Assembly (NCBI RefSeq): GCF_007830175.1
Contig: NZ_VLKH01000003.1
Span: 417,366 to 481,365, forward strand
Length of the DNA stretch: 64,000 nt
Direction of reading: 5' to 3'
Origin: Sedimentibacter saalensis
GTDB taxonomy: Bacteria; Bacillota; Clostridia; Tissierellales; Sedimentibacteraceae
Of this stretch, positions 50,496 through 59,269 are shown piece after piece. The first letter of the stretch is position 1. Each line of letters begins with the position of its first letter. A program made the position numbers and the translations under genes. The notes under the pieces are model-generated. The model was not told the origin of the DNA. It did no database searches and worked only from the letters and a program-made list of their open reading frames with translations.

Positions 50496-53009
50496 ATGAG
50501 TAAAAAAATAGTTATTATCGGCGGCGTGGCAGGCGGAGCCTCTACAGCTGCAAGACTTAGAAGACTTGACGAAACTTCAGAAATCATAATGTTTGAAAGA
50601 GGTTCATACATTTCATACGCCAACTGCGGTCTTCCATATCATATAGGAAATGTTATTAAGGAAAGAGACTCACTTCTGGTAACAACTCCGGAAGCCATGT
50701 CAAAAAAATACAACGTTGATGTAAGAATAGATTCTGAAGTTATATCCATAGACAAAGAAAACAAGAAGGTTCAGATTAAAAAAGTAAAAACAGGTGAAAC
50801 TTATGAAGAAAGCTATGACACTCTTGTAATATCAACAGGTTCTTCACCGCTTAAGCCACCTATTGAAGGAATAAACTCTCCTGGAATATTCACCCTCTGG
50901 ACAGTTCCGGACACTGATGAAATCAAAAAATTCATAAGCGAAAGACAGCCTAAGAATGCAGTTGTAATAGGAGGAGGCTTCATAGGATTAGAAGTTGCTG
51001 AAAACCTCCATGCAGCTGGCCTTGAAGTAACTGTAGCTGAAGCAATGGACCAGGTAATGGCTCCTGTTGATTATGAAATGGCACAGCTTGTTCAGAACAA
51101 CATGGTTGCAAACAAGGTTAATCTCATTCTTGGAGATGGTGTTTCAAAATTTAAGAGTGAAAACGGAAAGGTTACTATAACTCTGGCAAGCGGAAGAACT
51201 CTTGAAGCAGACATGGTCATTTTATCCATAGGTGTACGTCCAAATGGACAGCTTGCAAAGGATGCAGGTCTTGAAATGAACCAGAGAGGCGCAATTGTAG
51301 TTGATAAATACCTGAAAACTTCTGATTCAAACATTTATGCCCTTGGGGATGTTATAGAGGTTGAAGAATATATAAACAAAGGAAGAGCCATGATTGCTCT
51401 TGCAGGTCCTGCAAACAAACAAGGAAGAATATGCGCCAACAACATTTATGGTGCCAACGAAGAGTACAAAGGAACTCAGGGAACATCTGTTGCGAAGGTA
51501 TTTGATGTTACAGTTGCATCAACAGGTACAAACGAAAAGACATTAATAAAAATGGGCATGACTGAAGGCAAGGATTACCTTACAGCTATAATCTCCCAGA
51601 AGTCACATGCAGGTTATTATCCAGAAGCATCTGAAATGATTTTGAAGCTTGTGTTCTCTGCTGACGGCAAGAAAATATTCGGAGCTCAAATAGTGGGTGA
51701 AGACGGAGTTGACAAGAGAATTGATACAATTGCAACAACCATACGTCTGGGCGGAAGCATTTATGACCTCAAGGAACTTGAACTGGCATATGCTCCTCCA
51801 TATTCCTCAGCAAAAGACCCTGTAAACATGCTTGGATTTGTGGCTGAAAATATAATTCAAAACAAAGTGAAGTTATCAAAATGGAATGACATAAATCCTG
51901 AAGTAAAAAATGACGTTACAATCCTTGACATCCGTGAAGAAGCTGAGCTGATGGTTCTTGAAATTCCAAACTCTGTAAATATTCCTCTTGGACAGCTGCG
52001 AAAAAGATTAAATGAGCTCAATAAGGACGATAAAATAATTGTGTTCTGTGCAGTTGGAGTTCGCTCATACAATGCAGCAAGAACATTGATGGAAAACGGA
52101 TTTAAAAATGTAACTGTATACCCTGCAGGAACTAACTTCTACAAACAGGTGTACTACAATTTCTTCAATAAAACAGAAAACAGAATGAGCACACCCCCTG
52201 CAGCACAGGAAGAAGTAAAAGTAAATTTTAACAACGCTGCAGCACCAAAAGCAAAAGCATCCATACAGGTTGACTGCAGCGGACTTCAGTGCCCGGGACC
52301 TATAATGAAAGTCTATGAAACAATTAAGAAAGTTGAAGACGGAGATATTATTGAGGTTTCTGCAACAGATTCAGGCTTTGCCAGAGATGTGGAAACATGG
52401 TGCCGCAGAACAGGCAACACTCTTCTGGGTGTTGAAAAGAAGGGCAAACTCAATGTTGTTACTCTTCAGAAAGGAATTAACAATGCACCTGCTGCAACTG
52501 AAGTAGCAGCAAGCAATATAGGAGTTCCTGTTCCTGCCAATGACGGAAAAACATTAGTAGTTTTCAGCGGTGACATGGATAAGGTTCTGGCATCATTTGT
52601 AATTGCCAATGGTGCAGCAGCCATGGGAAGACCTGTTACAATGTTCTTCACATTCTGGGGATTGAACGTGTTGAGAAAAACAGAAAAGCAAAATGTTAAA
52701 AAACCTCTTATTGATGCAATGTTTGGAATGATGATGCCTCAAGGCGTAAGCAAGCTTAAGCTTTCCAAAATGCACATGGGCGGAATGGGAACAGCGATGA
52801 TGCGCAAGGTGATGAAGGACAAAAACATTGATTCACTGGAAGACCTGGTTAAAAAGGCAATGGACAACGGAGTTAAAATGATTGCATGCACCATGTCCAT
52901 GGATGTAATGGGAATAACAAAGGAAGAATTAATTGACGGAGTTGAATTTGCAGGTGTAGGAACATACCTGGGAGATGCTGAAGAATCCAACGTAAATTTA
53001 TTCATATAA
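50496..53009 (+). CDS. CoA-disulfide reductase-like / rhodanese / TusA / DsrE four-domain persulfide protein
   Basis: A protein of about 837 residues in four parts. Residues 1-450 are an FAD/NAD(P)H disulfide reductase with IGGVAGGASTAARLRRL and active-site Cys in YANCGLPYH (about residue 44). Residues 455-560 are a rhodanese with Cys in VFCAVGVRS (about residue 517). Residues 590-665 are TusA with CSGLQCPGPIMK. Residues 685-837 are DsrE-like. It would reduce polysulfide or CoA persulfide and pass sulfane sulfur between its own domains. The second of two adjacent ATGs is better spaced from AGGAGG. Co-transcribed with the ArsR gene. Confidence 0.92.
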   Translation: MSKKIVIIGGVAGGASTAARLRRLDETSEIIMFERGSYISYANCGLPYHIGNVIKERDSLLVTTPEAMSKKYNVDVRIDSEVISIDKENKKVQIKKVKTGETYEESYDTLVISTGSSPLKPPIEGINSPGIFTLWTVPDTDEIKKFISERQPKNAVVIGGGFIGLEVAENLHAAGLEVTVAEAMDQVMAPVDYEMAQLVQNNMVANKVNLILGDGVSKFKSENGKVTITLASGRTLEADMVILSIGVRPNGQLAKDAGLEMNQRGAIVVDKYLKTSDSNIYALGDVIEVEEYINKGRAMIALAGPANKQGRICANNIYGANEEYKGTQGTSVAKVFDVTVASTGTNEKTLIKMGMTEGKDYLTAIISQKSHAGYYPEASEMILKLVFSADGKKIFGAQIVGEDGVDKRIDTIATTIRLGGSIYDLKELELAYAPPYSSAKDPVNMLGFVAENIIQNKVKLSKWNDINPEVKNDVTILDIREEAELMVLEIPNSVNIPLGQLRKRLNELNKDDKIIVFCAVGVRSYNAARTLMENGFKNVTVYPAGTNFYKQVYYNFFNKTENRMSTPPAAQEEVKVNFNNAAAPKAKASIQVDCSGLQCPGPIMKVYETIKKVEDGDIIEVSATDSGFARDVETWCRRTGNTLLGVEKKGKLNVVTLQKGINNAPAATEVAASNIGVPVPANDGKTLVVFSGDMDKVLASFVIANGAAAMGRPVTMFFTFWGLNVLRKTEKQNVKKPLIDAMFGMMMPQGVSKLKLSKMHMGGMGTAMMRKVMKDKNIDSLEDLVKKAMDNGVKMIACTMSMDVMGITKEELIDGVEFAGVGTYLGDAEESNVNLFI

Positions 53010-53015
53010 ACAACA

Positions 53016-53037
53016 AAAGACCGCAAATGCGGTCTTT
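53016..53037. terminator. Terminator after the persulfide protein gene
   Basis: Stem AAAGACCGC / GCGGTCTTT, loop AAAT, then TTGTTTTG on the plus strand. It lies 7 bp after the stop and also before the convergent gene at 53047. Confidence 0.9.
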
Positions 53038-53046
53038 TTGTTTTGA

Positions 53047-53634
53047 CTACAAAACCTGTACTTCAAAAGCCGTAGTCTGAGGCGGTATGCTCATGGTCAT
53101 GAATGTTGCATGGATTACTCTTACAAAATCTCCTATTCTCAAATCTCTAAGCCTTATCTGTCTTCCTCTTCTGTCTCTGATTACAGTGGAATCAGTGATA
53201 ACAAATCTTATCTGGCTGTATATGTCGTTAGGATTTCCAGTGTACAAAAATCTGTTATTTAAATCAACATCAAGAACCATTCCTTCTGTAACATGAGTTT
53301 CTTCCATTCTGTTTACAACTGTTATTCTGTAAGCTCTTGACTGGGGAGGCATACTTCTTGTCATCATTGCTGAAAACTCAGCATCCACTGTCATTCCCTG
53401 CCTCAAATCCCTGAAGGACATAGGGTTACCAAATGCATCCCTTATTACTGTATCCCTGTCAACTGCCAGCACTACAACCTGTTCATTCATGCAGTAGTCA
53501 TTAGTATCTCTGTAGGATATTGTAACAAATCCTGTTCTGTTATCCATGCTTATATTTTCAATAACAGCATCTTCTGCTCTCATTACATTGCCCCTGTCAG
53601 GCCAGAATCTTTGATTATATATTAAATCATCCAT
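53047..53634 (-). CDS. Hypothetical protein with two internal repeats
   Basis: A protein of about 195 residues starting at ATG GAT GAT, 4 bp after AGGTG; the longer ORF runs back into repeat R1. It has two homologous halves of about 80 residues. DTVIRDAFGNPMSFRDLRQGM with SMPPQSRAYRITV matches STVIRDRRGRQIRLRDLRIGD with SIPPQTTAFEVQV (quoted here only as equivalents). Each half looks like a small beta-barrel. There is no signal or membrane segment. I recognise no family. Confidence 0.72.
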   Translation of the reverse strand: MDDLIYNQRFWPDRGNVMRAEDAVIENISMDNRTGFVTISYRDTNDYCMNEQVVVLAVDRDTVIRDAFGNPMSFRDLRQGMTVDAEFSAMMTRSMPPQSRAYRITVVNRMEETHVTEGMVLDVDLNNRFLYTGNPNDIYSQIRFVITDSTVIRDRRGRQIRLRDLRIGDFVRVIHATFMTMSIPPQTTAFEVQVL

Positions 53635-53702
53635 ATTACACCTCATATTGAAATTTATATATTCATATATATTCGTAATGTATATTTTGGTGTATAAAAA
53701 AG

Positions 53703-53723
53703 CCGCTGATTTCTCAGCGGTTA
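53703..53723 (-). terminator. Distal hairpin copy of the feo operon
   Basis: Stem CCGCTGA / TCAGCGG, loop TTTC. On the minus strand CTTTTTTATAC follows. Identical over 21 bp to 53854-53874. Confidence 0.85.
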
Positions 53724-53853
53724 GGTTGATGGCAAAGTAACTTTCGACGTTGTCATTCTGAGGGCTTAGCCCGAAGAATCTCAGGTTTTCAATAAAAATG
53801 AGATCCTTCACTATCGTTCAGGATGACTGCATCATGGTTTGTCAATAGTCTGA
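53724..53853 (-). repeat. R1 repeat, copy F (core type 1)
   Basis: A 130 bp element between two identical 21 bp hairpin copies. Ends GGTTGATGGCAAAG and GGTTTGTCAATAGTCTGA, palindromic core GTCATTCTGAGGGC to CGTTCAGGATGAC. This is the cleanest example of the duplicated-terminator arrangement. Confidence 0.9.
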
Positions 53854-53874
53854 CCGCTGATTTCTCAGCGGTTA
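53854..53874 (-). terminator. Proximal hairpin copy of the feo operon
   Basis: CCGCTGA / TCAGCGG hairpin starting 1 bp past the small Cys-rich gene stop, with R1 directly behind it in place of a T-run. Confidence 0.7.
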
Positions 53875-53875
53875 G

Positions 53876-54022
53876 TTATTGTTGCCTTGAAGAACAGCTC
53901 TTGCTGCATCCGGAACAACCGGAACAGCTAGCACCGTTTTTCTTTTGTTTCCTCATGTATACTATTATAAATGCAGCTATTGCTGCTATTGTTCCTACTA
54001 TTAATAAATCTGCACCATTCAT
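53876..54022 (-). CDS. FeoB-associated Cys-rich membrane protein
   Basis: A 48-residue protein easily missed for its size. One membrane helix (LLIVGTIAAIAAFIIVYM) is followed by KQKKNGASCSGCSGCSKSC, a basic stretch and four cysteines in CxxCxxCxxxC order. It starts 1 bp after the feoB stop and its ribosome site GGAGG lies in the last codons of feoB. Such proteins are regular partners of FeoB in Firmicutes and may receive or shield ferrous iron at the cytoplasmic exit; the exact role is not known. Confidence 0.88.
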   Translation of the reverse strand: MNGADLLIVGTIAAIAAFIIVYMRKQKKNGASCSGCSGCSKSCSSRQQ

Positions 54023-54023
54023 A

Positions 54024-56042
54024 TTAACCTCCTATGAATAAACTGCCAATTTGATAAACGAGCGTTCCTGCCGCAAATGCAGTCAGTGTCTGATATAAAG
54101 CAGTTAACACTGCATACTTCATTGAGCCTAACTCCCTCTTTGTTGCTGCAAAAGCAGCTATGCACGGCATGTACAAAAGCGTAAATGTAAGAAATGCATA
54201 TGCGCTTAATGGAGTGAACATAGTGTTTAAAATTGCCGAAAGCTGAATGTCGGTTCCGGCTCCCGTAAGAACTGTCAGTGTGCTCACAACGGCTTCCTTT
54301 GCAGTCAATCCTGTTATGAGAGCTGTTGAAGCTCTCCAGTCGTTGAATCCCAAAGGTATGAACAAAGGAGAAATCAAAGTTCCTATGGAAGCAAGAATGC
54401 TCATTGTGCTGTCGCTTACCATGTTCAATGACCAGTCGAAGCTCTGCAGGAACCATATTATGATTGTTCCCAGGAATATTACCGTAAATGCTCTTTGTAT
54501 AAAATCTTTTCCTTTTTCCCACATGTGTACCAATACACTTTTTCTTGAAGGAATTCTGTATGCAGGAAGTTCCATTACAAAGGGAACAGGTTCACCTTTG
54601 AATATTGTGCTCTTTAAAAGAAGTCCAGATAAAATGGCTGTAAGGATGCCCGTCATATAGAGAGCTATCATTACCAAGGCTGCATTTTCCGGGAAAAATG
54701 CCATTGTAATCATTCCGTAAATTGGAAGCTTGGCGCTGCATGACATGAACGGTGTAAGCACAATTGTCATTTTACGGTCGCGTTCACTTGAAAGGGTCCT
54801 TGTGGCCATAATTGCAGGAACGCTGCACCCAAAGCCTATGAGCATTGGAACAAAACTTCTTCCCGACAGACCTATTTTTCTAAGCATTTTATCCATTAAA
54901 AATGCAACTCTTGCCATGTATCCGCTGTCTTCCAGAAGTGAGAGGAAGAAAAACAATATTACTATGAGAGGAAGGAATGAAAGCACGCTTCCAACTCCTG
55001 CAAATATTCCATCAATTACAAGTGAGTGAACCCATGAGCTTACCTGTGCTGCATTCATTGCTTCAGAAACAATTTCTGTGAATGCTCCAATGGCTGTTTC
55101 AAGGTATCCCTGCAGCGGCGCTCCTATGGCTCCGAATGTTAACCAGAACACAAAAAACATTATGCTGAAGAATATTGGTATGCCCAAATATTTGTGGGTT
55201 AAAATCCTGTCTATTTTTTCAGAACGAATCTGCTCTTTTGTTTCCTGTTTTTTAATCACGGTATCCCTGCAGACTTTTTCTATATATGTGTATCTCATGT
55301 CTGCAAGTGCTGCTTCTCTGTCTGTATCAAGGGCCTTTTCCATGTCCTCAACAACATGACTTATTATGTGTGATTGATTTTCAGAAATGCCAAGCTCTCT
55401 CATAGTAGGCTCGTCCCCTTCAACAAGCTTTGTTGCTGCAAATCTTAAGGGGTAGCCTGATTTTTCAGCCTGCTCCTCTATGAGATGGGATATGGAATGA
55501 ATTGCCTTGTGAACTTCGCCTGTGCAGAAATCAAGTTTCTTAGGGGATTTCTTCTCCAAGGAAGTCTTCATGATCACATCCACAAGCTCTGAAATTCCTT
55601 CACCCTTGCTGGCTGATATAGGAACAACAGGAATTCCCAAATGGTCCGATAGTTTTTTTACATCTATTGAATTACCGCTGGCTTTCACTTCATCCATCAT
55701 ATTGAGGGCAATTACCATGGGAATTGATAACTCCATGAGCTGCAGCGTCAAATACAGGTTTCTTTCTATGTTTGTTGCATCGACAATATTAAGTATTAAA
55801 TCCGGGTGTTCCTTGAGAAGAAAATCTCGTGTTACAACTTCCTCCATTGTATATGGAGACAATGAATAAATTCCAGGCAAATCCACAAGGTACGCATCCT
55901 TATTCTTTTTTATTTGCCCCTCTTTTTTTTCTATTGTCACCCCGGGAAAATTTCCAACGTGTTGATTGCTGCCTGTCAGATTGTTATAAAGTGTTGTTTT
56001 TCCCGAATTTTGATTTCCTGCCAGGGCAAATACAAATTTCAT
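54024..56042 (-). CDS. feoB: Ferrous iron transport protein B
   Basis: A 672-residue protein. The N-terminal G domain has G1 GNQNSGKTTLYN (residue 9), G3 DLPGIYSL (around residue 53) and G4 NMMD (around residue 114). A helical GDI region and about eight membrane helices follow, with gate motifs such as MLIGFGCSVPAIMATRT (around residue 395) and TPFMSCSAKLPIYGM. It imports Fe2+ across the cytoplasmic membrane. It overlaps feoA by 4 bp (ATGA). Confidence 0.97.
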   Translation of the reverse strand: MKFVFALAGNQNSGKTTLYNNLTGSNQHVGNFPGVTIEKKEGQIKKNKDAYLVDLPGIYSLSPYTMEEVVTRDFLLKEHPDLILNIVDATNIERNLYLTLQLMELSIPMVIALNMMDEVKASGNSIDVKKLSDHLGIPVVPISASKGEGISELVDVIMKTSLEKKSPKKLDFCTGEVHKAIHSISHLIEEQAEKSGYPLRFAATKLVEGDEPTMRELGISENQSHIISHVVEDMEKALDTDREAALADMRYTYIEKVCRDTVIKKQETKEQIRSEKIDRILTHKYLGIPIFFSIMFFVFWLTFGAIGAPLQGYLETAIGAFTEIVSEAMNAAQVSSWVHSLVIDGIFAGVGSVLSFLPLIVILFFFLSLLEDSGYMARVAFLMDKMLRKIGLSGRSFVPMLIGFGCSVPAIMATRTLSSERDRKMTIVLTPFMSCSAKLPIYGMITMAFFPENAALVMIALYMTGILTAILSGLLLKSTIFKGEPVPFVMELPAYRIPSRKSVLVHMWEKGKDFIQRAFTVIFLGTIIIWFLQSFDWSLNMVSDSTMSILASIGTLISPLFIPLGFNDWRASTALITGLTAKEAVVSTLTVLTGAGTDIQLSAILNTMFTPLSAYAFLTFTLLYMPCIAAFAATKRELGSMKYAVLTALYQTLTAFAAGTLVYQIGSLFIGG

Positions 56043-56272
56043 ATGCTGAATACCTCTTTCAGTTCAATTTTCGATGCTTCTTCTTTTCTTATAGTCAAGA
56101 CATAGCTTCTTAAAGACAATTCTATGGGATCACCCATTGGAGCAACTTTTCTTACCTGAACTCGGGTGTTGGGAGTCAACCCCATGTCAAGAAGCCTTCT
56201 CCTGAGAGCCCCCTGCCCGCCTATTGCTGTAATTACTCCGCCTTGACCAGGCTTTATATTGTCTAGAGTCAT
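56039..56272 (-). CDS. feoA: Ferrous iron transport protein A
   Basis: A protein of about 77 residues with an SH3-like beta barrel: LDNIKPGQGGVITAIGG, LRRRLLDMGLTPNTRVQV and APMGDPIELSLRSYVLTIRK. It assists FeoB. The second of two adjacent ATGs is chosen for spacing from AAGGAG. First gene of the operon, downstream of a consensus promoter with a perfect Fur box. Confidence 0.93.
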   Translation of the reverse strand: MTLDNIKPGQGGVITAIGGQGALRRRLLDMGLTPNTRVQVRKVAPMGDPIELSLRSYVLTIRKEEASKIELKEVFSI

Positions 56273-56303
56273 CATATTTCTCCTTTTCATGATTATTCGA
56301 TAT

Positions 56304-56318
56304 TGATAATCATTATCA
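56304..56318 (-). promoter_or_regulatory. Fur box
   Basis: Perfect 7-1-7 inverted repeat TGATAATCATTATCA, the Bacillus-type Fur consensus, starting about 15 bp downstream of the -10 box of feoA. It predicts repression by Fur with iron. Confidence 0.93.
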
Positions 56319-56332
56319 TTTACTTTATCTGT

Positions 56333-56361
56333 ATTATATTACTGCCCATATGAATTGTCAA
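56333..56361 (-). promoter_or_regulatory. Promoter of feoAB
   Basis: Minus-strand TTGACA (56356-56361), exactly 17 bp, TATAAT (56333-56338), a full consensus promoter. Confidence 0.88.
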
Positions 56362-56441
56362 CAGGTTTTAAAGAATATTTATGTTTTTTTAGCTGCAAAT
56401 ATATTATATATCTTTACAGACTTTTCAGGGCGTGGCATAGC

Positions 56442-56557
56442 GCAGTCTCAATCACCAATTTATCTGCTCACTATCGTTCGCATAAATTGGGATTTCGTTG
56501 CGTTTGACCTACCGCTGTTTTTCTCTCCCTACGGTCGGAAAAACAGGGTTAGGGCAT
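56442..56557 (-). repeat. R3 repeat, copy b
   Basis: A 116 bp sequence that matches 47384-47498 when read on the minus strand. Stems CTGTTTTTC / GAAAAACAG and CCAATTTAT / ATAAATTGG each keep pairing although one base pair differs from copy a. It abuts the T-run of the terminator at 56563. Confidence 0.82.
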
Positions 56558-56580
56558 AAAAAAAAGGCAGTTATGCCTTT
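56558..56580 (-). terminator. Terminator after the PII-like gene
   Basis: Minus-strand stem AAAGGCA / TGCCTTT with a TAAC loop, followed by a T-run that runs directly into R3. The stem begins at the stop codon of the PII-like gene. Confidence 0.8.
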
Positions 56581-56930
56581 CACTTTATATCATCAGTGTT
56601 TGAACCATATACTTCTATTACCGGCATTACAAACATGAATCCGACACCCGGTTCTTTGAAATAATCAAGTTCTTTTTGTATTTTTTCTGCTACGGCGTCA
56701 AGTTTTTCCCTATCCTTGATAATGCTGAAAACTATCTTGCTGTAGGGTTTTCTCCCGTCAATAAGCTTCCTCATGCTTGCAAGCATGGGTACATTTATAT
56801 TGTGGTCCAACAGCACCTTTCCCATTCCCTGGCTGTCAATTGTTGTTGCACCAATTTCTTCCTCATAAAACACTTCATGTATTTCATCAAGCTTGTAAAT
56901 GTCATTTAAAATCAATATCAAAGCAAACAT
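56580..56930 (-). CDS. PII-like signalling protein
   Basis: A 116-residue protein with the ferredoxin-like pattern of PII: LILILNDIYKLDEIHEVFYEE, EIGATTIDSQGMGKVL and the C-terminal PGVGFMFVMPVIEVYG. The Tyr-bearing T-loop of GlnB is replaced by a longer, different stretch (residues 38-62), and the Walker-like GRIGDG motif is absent. It is therefore not classic GlnB. Single gene near the UPF0173 hydrolase and liv genes, with no ammonium transporter. Ligand unknown. Confidence 0.68.
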   Translation of the reverse strand: MFALILILNDIYKLDEIHEVFYEEEIGATTIDSQGMGKVLLDHNINVPMLASMRKLIDGRKPYSKIVFSIIKDREKLDAVAEKIQKELDYFKEPGVGFMFVMPVIEVYGSNTDDIK

Positions 56931-56999
56931 TTGAACCTCCCCTAATCGTGCTGCCCTGTCATTATACCATATGAATTTTTACTATTCAATACATGCATA

Positions 57000-57689
57000 T
57001 TAAATATTTGCATTAATATTAATGCCTTCATTTAGCTCCAGAACAACAACTTCTGACGAATTAACCTTGCTTTTGAAATAAAACGGGTCTGCCTTAATAA
57101 GACCAAAAGTATCGTAATGTATGGGAACTGTAATCTTTGCCTTAATAAAACCGGCAGCAATTGCAGCATCATCAGCGTCCATGGTGTAATTTCCTCCTAT
57201 GGGAAGAAAAGCAGCATCAATTTTTTCGTCTTCAAGAAGCTTCATATCCAGTGTAAGACCTGTATCTCCTGCATGATATACTTTTATACCCCCAACTTCT
57301 ATAATAAAGCCGCAGGGATTTCCTCCGCAAATGATGGTTCCTCCATCAGATATTCCTGAGCCGTGCAGAGCATTTGTCATCTTTACGGTTCCAAAATCGA
57401 ACTTCCTTCTGCCTCCTATGTGCATGGAGTGGGTTCTTACTTTGAACCTGTTAAGATATGCGCAAATTTCATGGTTAGCAATGATAAGCGCATTGTTAGC
57501 CCTGGCGATTTCAACAGCATCTCCAATGTGGTCTCCGTGACCGTGAGTGACAAAAATGTGTGTTATATCAACGAGACTATCCACGCTTGTTTTGCTTAAA
57601 GGGTTACCGGAAATAAAAGGGTCTATAATTCCCTTGAAATGTCCTTCCTCAATTAATAAAGCCGAATGCCCAAGATAAGTAAGTTTCAT
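57000..57689 (-). CDS. UPF0173 metallo-beta-lactamase-fold hydrolase
   Basis: A 229-residue protein with the metal site THGHGDHIGDAVEI (around residue 49), HAGDTGLTLDM (around residue 142) and MDADDAAIAAG. UPF0173/YtkL proteins are soluble metal-dependent hydrolases of unknown substrate. Ribosome site AAAGGACGG precedes the ATG. Single gene, no informative operon. Confidence 0.92.
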   Translation of the reverse strand: MKLTYLGHSALLIEEGHFKGIIDPFISGNPLSKTSVDSLVDITHIFVTHGHGDHIGDAVEIARANNALIIANHEICAYLNRFKVRTHSMHIGGRRKFDFGTVKMTNALHGSGISDGGTIICGGNPCGFIIEVGGIKVYHAGDTGLTLDMKLLEDEKIDAAFLPIGGNYTMDADDAAIAAGFIKAKITVPIHYDTFGLIKADPFYFKSKVNSSEVVVLELNEGININANI

Positions 57690-57751
57690 TTAAATCACCG
57701 TCCTTTATAATGTTTATTTTATAATACAATTATATACAAATAAAATCAACA

Positions 57752-57775
57752 AAAAAATCCCGATAAAATCGGGAT
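57752..57775 (-). terminator. Terminator of the liv operon
   Basis: Minus-strand stem ATCCCGA / TCGGGAT with a 5 nt loop, then TTTTTTT. It lies 5 bp after the livF stop. Confidence 0.92.
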
Positions 57776-57780
57776 CCATG

Positions 57781-58500
57781 TTATACAGTCTGTGTATTTT
57801 TCTTGCCAAGGTAAGCTTCCTGAACCTTTTCGTCCTTTATGAGAGATTTTGCATCTCCTTCCAGGGTAACAACTCCTTGCTCCAGTACATATGCCTTGTC
57901 GGCTATTGAAAGAGCCTTGAATGCATTTTGCTCCACAAGAAGTATTGTCTTGCCCATATTTTTTATTTCAATTATTATGTCAAATATTGTGTTTATAAGT
58001 AGAGGCGCCAGTCCCAGGGACGGTTCATCAAGGAGTATGAGGTCCGGATTGGACATCAGTCCTCTTCCCATGGCAAGCATTTGTTGTTCCCCTCCTGACA
58101 GAGTTCCTGCTATTTGATTTTCTCTTGCCTTAAGGATTGGAAATAACTCAAAAATTCTTTTTTTGTCCTTTTCGATGTCATTTTTATCATTTCTTAAAAA
58201 TGCACCCATATTGAGGTTTTCCATAACCGTAAGGTTTGCAAATATGATTCTTCCTTCAGGCACCTGGCATATTCCTGCTTTCACTATTTTGTGGGCTTGT
58301 TTTGGAAGTTTATCTCCCTTGTAGGTTATTTCACCTTCCTTGTATTTTACAATACCGCTGATGGAATTTATGAGGGTTGATTTGCCTGCTCCGTTAGAAC
58401 CTATTATTGATACAATTTGTCCTTCATCAACATTTATGGAAACTCCCTTAAGAGCATGAATTCCTCCGTAATAAACATTTAAATTATCAACCTTAAGCAT
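57781..58500 (-). CDS. livF: Branched-chain amino acid ABC transporter ATP-binding protein LivF
   Basis: A protein of about 239 residues: YYGGIHALKGVSINV, Walker A GSNGAGKST (around residue 36), signature LSGGEQQMLAMGRGLM (around residue 133) and LILLDEPSLGLAP. The start is the ATG after GAGGAGGTACAAG and overlaps livG by 8 bp; an ATG seven codons upstream is inside the ribosome site region. Second ATPase of the Liv importer; last gene of the operon. Confidence 0.94.
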   Translation of the reverse strand: MLKVDNLNVYYGGIHALKGVSINVDEGQIVSIIGSNGAGKSTLINSISGIVKYKEGEITYKGDKLPKQAHKIVKAGICQVPEGRIIFANLTVMENLNMGAFLRNDKNDIEKDKKRIFELFPILKARENQIAGTLSGGEQQMLAMGRGLMSNPDLILLDEPSLGLAPLLINTIFDIIIEIKNMGKTILLVEQNAFKALSIADKAYVLEQGVVTLEGDAKSLIKDEKVQEAYLGKKNTQTV

Positions 58501-59269
58501 CTTGTACCTCCTCTTTTCCAAGATAAGCTTCTATTACTTTCTTATCTTCCTGAATTTCCTTCGGAGTTCCAATAGCCAGAGGGATGCCGAAATTAAGCAC
58601 AAATATTCTGTCACACACTCCCATTATCAAATCCATGTGATGCTCAATTATTAAAACCGTAAGGTTGAATTTGTTTCTTATTTCCTTGATAAGCTCCATA
58701 AGCTGCAACGTCTCCTCAGGATTCATTCCGGCTGCAGGTTCATCAAGGAGAAGCAGTCTTGGCTCCAGTGCCAGTGCCCTTGCTATTTCAAGCTTTCTTT
58801 GTAGTCCGTATGGAAGATTTGATGCAACAATATCTTTGTATTCCCAAAGTCCCATGAGTTTCAAAAGCTGTTCCGTCTTGCTGTTAAGCAACCTTTCCTG
58901 CTTCTTGTATTTTCCTATTCTCACAACACTGTTCCATAGGCTGTAATCAGCAAGCTTATGGCATGCAGTCAGCACATTGTCATATACAGTGAGCTTTTTA
59001 AACAGCCTTATGTTCTGAAACGTCCTTGTTATACCCATGTTGGCTATTTCAAAGGGCTTAAGCCCTGCAAGCTTTTTATCATAAAAATAAATTTCTCCTT
59101 CAGTCACGCTGTAAATAGCTGTAATAAGATTGAATATTGTTGTTTTTCCCGCGCCGTTTGGCCCTATAAGACCGAATATTTCTCCTTCTTCGATGCTGAA
59201 GTTTACATTGTCAACTGCCGTGAGGCCGCCGAATTTTTTTGTAAGTTTCTTAAGAGAAAGCACACTCAT
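58493..59269 (-). CDS. livG: Branched-chain amino acid ABC transporter ATP-binding protein LivG
   Basis: A 258-residue ATPase: [16 protein letters not shown], Walker [10 protein letters not shown] (around residue 36), the LivG-type [21 protein letters not shown]-loop region (in short [10 protein letters not shown]) and [15 protein letters not shown]. It overlaps livM by 4 bp. It pairs with LivF to drive the LivHM channel. Confidence 0.95.
   Translation of the reverse strand: MSVLSLKKLTKKFGGLTAVDNVNFSIEEGEIFGLIGPNGAGKTTIFNLITAIYSVTEGEIYFYDKKLAGLKPFEIANMGITRTFQNIRLFKKLTVYDNVLTACHKLADYSLWNSVVRIGKYKKQERLLNSKTEQLLKLMGLWEYKDIVASNLPYGLQRKLEIARALALEPRLLLLDEPAAGMNPEETLQLMELIKEIRNKFNLTVLIIEHHMDLIMGVCDRIFVLNFGIPLAIGTPKEIQEDKKVIEAYLGKEEVQDA

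Noticed and set aside
53823..54041. Plus-strand ORF of 72 codons after R1 copy F
   Set aside because: It is antisense to the FeoB-associated Cys-rich gene, lacks a ribosome site and starts inside the repeat.
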